DNA of 64,000 bases from Streptomyces katrae (GTDB lineage Bacteria > Actinomycetota > Actinomycetes > Streptomycetales > Streptomycetaceae): NCBI RefSeq assembly GCF_000966975.1, contig NZ_JZWV01000003.1, forward strand, positions 1 to 64,000, given 5' to 3'. A program made the position numbers and the translations under genes. Of the stretch, positions 61,988-64,000 are shown piece after piece. The notes beneath the pieces are model-generated. The model was not told the origin of the DNA. It worked only from the letters and a program-made list of their open reading frames with translations, and made no database searches. How positions within the stretch are numbered: position 1 is the stretch's first letter; every line of letters begins with the position of its first letter.

Positions 61988-62784
61988 GAGCCGGGCGCGC
62001 GCGGCGCGCGGCCGCCGGAGCCGTCTCGGGGCTGGCACTGGCCGTGCTGGCCACCGGATGCGGAGCCGGCCGGCCCACCGTGATCGTGGTGGAGGAGGGC
62101 GGGCCGGCGGCCGAGCTGCCGGTGTCCGACCCGGCCGACGGTCCCGCCCGCAAGGGGCGGCAGGCGGGTCCCGCGCAGAAGGGCCGGCCGCAGGAGGCCC
62201 CGGAGCGCCTGCTGGTCGCCCAGGGGGACCTGCTGGACCACAAGGTCACCCCGGAGGCCCACGACAGCGCCCCTGCGGGCGTGGACCGGCCCGAGTGCCG
62301 GGACCTGGCCCGCGCCGTCGAGGGGTTCCTGCCGGCGGGGCGGACCGGCTGGGCCAGGGCCTCGGTGGTCGCGGTGGCGTCGGCGCTGCCGGACGACGCG
62401 TCGGAGGGGCAGAAGAGGGCGGCCGCGCTGGACGCCGCCAGCTCCACGGTGACGGTGGTGACCCTCGGCTCGTACGCCGCGGAGGCCGCCCACGGGCACT
62501 TCGCCGAGGTGCAGGCGGCGGGGCGGGCCTGTGAGGGCGGCTACGCGGCGACGGTGAACGGGGAGACCTTCACCGTGACCCGGGTCGTCCCGCACGCCGC
62601 GTACGGCGGTGACGAGGCGCTGGCCTACACCGTCGAGGCGGAGCGCGACGGGGAGCCGTACCAGACGGAGCTGATGGTGGTCCGCAAGGGTGGCACGCTC
62701 GTGAACTTCCACGCGAGCAGGCTGTCCGGCGAGGCGCAGCTGGCGGCTCCCGCGATCGAGGCACAGGTCAGGAAGCTGGGCTGA
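61984..62784 (+). CDS. Secreted lipoprotein of unknown function, second of a tandem pair
   Basis: 266 residues. MRAGRARRAAAGAVSGLALA then VLATGC gives a good lipobox. Shared with the previous protein are CEGGYAATVNGETFTVTRVV and MVVRKGGTLVNFHASRLSGE, so the two probably arose by tandem duplication. The 4-bp ATGA overlap implies coupled translation and joint function, perhaps a heteromeric envelope protein. Confidence 0.82.
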   Translation: MRAGRARRAAAGAVSGLALAVLATGCGAGRPTVIVVEEGGPAAELPVSDPADGPARKGRQAGPAQKGRPQEAPERLLVAQGDLLDHKVTPEAHDSAPAGVDRPECRDLARAVEGFLPAGRTGWARASVVAVASALPDDASEGQKRAAALDAASSTVTVVTLGSYAAEAAHGHFAEVQAAGRACEGGYAATVNGETFTVTRVVPHAAYGGDEALAYTVEAERDGEPYQTELMVVRKGGTLVNFHASRLSGEAQLAAPAIEAQVRKLG

Positions 62785-62811
62785 CGGTCCGGCAGGGGCC
62801 GGACCGGTGTG

Positions 62812-62847
62812 AACCCCGCTCCGGTGGATTCGCCGGAGCGGGGTTTT
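62812..62847 (+). terminator. Intrinsic terminator after the lipoprotein pair
   Basis: A perfect 13-bp stem AACCCCGCTCCGG / CCGGAGCGGGGTT with an eight-base loop and TTTT. A smaller GGTCCGG/CCGGACC hairpin precedes it at 62786-62806. Confidence 0.85.
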
Positions 62848-62863
62848 CGTCCTGTTCGGGTAC

Positions 62864-62892
62864 CCGACAGCGGCCCAACTCAGGCGTACCCT
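62864..62892 (+). promoter_or_regulatory. glmS promoter (leaderless)
   Basis: CCGACA (62864-62869) and TACCCT (62887-62892) have a 17-bp spacer. The predicted start of transcription is the A of the ATG at 62900, seven bases after the -10 box; no Shine-Dalgarno exists. Confidence 0.55.
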
Positions 62893-62899
62893 GCGCCCT

Positions 62900-64000
62900 A
62901 TGTGCGGAATTGTGGGATACGTGGGAGCGCAGTCGGCGCTCGATGTGGTCATCGCCGGACTGAAGCGGCTGGAGTACCGCGGCTACGACTCGGCCGGGGT
63001 CGCCGTCCTCGCGGACGGCGGGCTCGCCAGTGCCAAGAAGGCCGGGAAACTCGTCAACCTGGAGAAGGAGCTGGTGGCGCAGCCGCTGCCGCCGGGTTCC
63101 ACGGGCCTGGGGCACACCCGGTGGGCGACCCACGGCGGCCCCACCGACGTCAACGCCCACCCGCACCTGGACAACTCCGGCCGGGTGGCCGTCGTCCACA
63201 ACGGCATCATCGAGAACTTCGCGGCCCTGCGCGCCGAACTGGCCGAGCGCGGGCACCGGCTGGAGTCCGAGACGGACACCGAGGTCGTCGCGCACCTGCT
63301 GGCCGAGCACTTCGGGGCGGGGGCCGGGCTGGCGGAGGCGATGCGGCAGGTGTGCCGGCGGCTCGAAGGGGCGTTCACCCTGGTCGCGGTGCACGCCGAC
63401 GAGCCCGGCGTGGTGGTCGGCGCACGCCGGAACTCCCCCCTGGTGGTGGGCGTTGGGGAGGGTGAGAACTTCCTCGCCTCGGACGTGGCCGCGTTCATCG
63501 CCCACACCCGGTCCGCGATCGAGCTGGGGCAGGACCAGGTCGTCGAGCTCCGCCGCGACGGGGTCTCGGTGACCGGTTTCGACGGTTCGCCCGCGACCGT
63601 GCGGGCCTACCACGTGGACTGGGACGCCTCGGCGGCCGAGAAGGGGGGTTATGACTACTTCATGCTCAAGGAGATCGCCGAGCAGCCGAAGGCTGTCGCC
63701 GACACCCTCCTGGGCAGGATCGACGCGAGCGGTCTGCTGACCCTCGACGAGGTGCGCATCCCCGCCTCGGTGCTCCGTGAGGTCGACAAGGTCGTGATCG
63801 TGGCGTGCGGTACCGCCTACCACGCGGGCATGATCGCGAAGCTGGCCATCGAGCACTGGACCCGCATCCCGTGCGAGACCGAGCTGGCCAGCGAGTTCCG
63901 CTACCGCGACCCGATCCTGGACCAGCGGACGCTGGTGATCGCGATCTCGCAGTCCGGCGAGACCATGGACACCCTGATGGCCCTGCGCCATGCCCGCGAG
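62900..64000 (+). CDS. glmS: Glutamine-fructose-6-phosphate aminotransferase, 5' part
   Basis: The first 367 codons; the gene runs past the window. Residues 1 to about 220 are the N-terminal nucleophile glutaminase: Cys2 in MCGIVGYVGAQ, then TRWATHGGPTDVNAHPH and VVHNGIIENF. The first isomerase (SIS) domain begins at about 285 with VVIVACGTAYHAGM and includes AISQSGETMDTL. It makes glucosamine-6-P, the substrate of GlmM encoded upstream. There is no room for a glmS ribozyme leader, and the mRNA is probably leaderless. Confidence 0.97.
   Translation, partial: MCGIVGYVGAQSALDVVIAGLKRLEYRGYDSAGVAVLADGGLASAKKAGKLVNLEKELVAQPLPPGSTGLGHTRWATHGGPTDVNAHPHLDNSGRVAVVHNGIIENFAALRAELAERGHRLESETDTEVVAHLLAEHFGAGAGLAEAMRQVCRRLEGAFTLVAVHADEPGVVVGARRNSPLVVGVGEGENFLASDVAAFIAHTRSAIELGQDQVVELRRDGVSVTGFDGSPATVRAYHVDWDASAAEKGGYDYFMLKEIAEQPKAVADTLLGRIDASGLLTLDEVRIPASVLREVDKVVIVACGTAYHAGMIAKLAIEHWTRIPCETELASEFRYRDPILDQRTLVIAISQSGETMDTLMALRHARE

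Noticed and set aside
62785-62900. glmS ribozyme upstream of glmS
   Set aside because: Only a terminator and a promoter occupy the 115-bp gap and the predicted transcript starts at the ATG.

Overview
This window comes from a high-GC actinobacterium, almost certainly a Streptomyces or a close relative. The support is a GC-rich third codon position throughout, many GTG and TTG starts, several likely leaderless genes, a long acidic N-terminal extension on NusG, and the typical Streptomyces order tRNA-Thr/tRNA-Met/rpmG/hadAB-like ... secE/nusG/rplKA ... rplJL/rpoBC ... rpsLG/fusA/tuf ... S10-spc-alpha clusters ... truA ... rplM/rpsI/glmM ... coaA ... glmS. No phage, insertion sequence, CRISPR array or replication origin is visible.

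Region by region: 1-4.8 kb holds the start of an unidentified minus-strand gene, two tRNAs, rpmG, two MaoC-fold dehydratase subunits, a TetR repressor with its target MFS exporter (each preceded by the same 22-bp operator), and a small DUF3291-like gene. 4.8-9 kb holds murB, a small unknown gene, add, an aspartate aminotransferase and tRNA-Trp. 9-22 kb is the transcription/translation block secE, nusG, rplKA, a lipoprotein, rplJL and rpoBC, with terminators or attenuator-like hairpins at nearly every junction. 22.2-30.5 kb is an accessory minus-strand island: a CRP-family regulator, a class III nucleotide cyclase-like protein, a STAND-like P-loop protein, an SPFH-like protein and a frameshifted M48 metalloprotease, then a frameshifted YfhO-type membrane protein. 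30.7-35.4 kb is the str operon (rpsL, rpsG, fusA, tuf). One membrane-anchored unknown follows, then the S10-spc-alpha ribosomal cluster with secY, adk, map, infA, rpoA and truA (37-54 kb). The end holds an ABC-F ATPase, a GT87-type membrane glycosyltransferase, rplM/rpsI, glmM, coaA (minus), two paralogous lipoproteins and the first 1.1 kb of glmS.

Most of the window is the core gene-expression machinery. The element I regard as the best candidate for an undescribed system is the five-gene island at 22.2-27.9 kb. Four of its genes are packed as one operon (4-bp ATGA and GTGA overlaps and one 16-bp gap). The cyclase keeps its metal-binding and transition-state residues. The neighbouring CRP protein keeps the phosphate-binding Glu and Arg. 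The cyclase C-terminus and the STAND-like protein N-terminus share a short Gly/Asn/Val motif that could act as a homotypic signalling contact. This suggests a cyclic-nucleotide-linked membrane surveillance or conflict system, but the function is inferred.

Other points of note: RpoB carries Asn where rifamycin-sensitive enzymes have Ser (E. coli position 531). A 26-nt hairpin-forming sequence is shared by the rpsL and rpsJ leaders. A strong intrinsic terminator separates secE from nusG. Two single-nucleotide frameshifts lie within 6 kb (M48 gene and YfhO gene), which could be real decay or assembly error.
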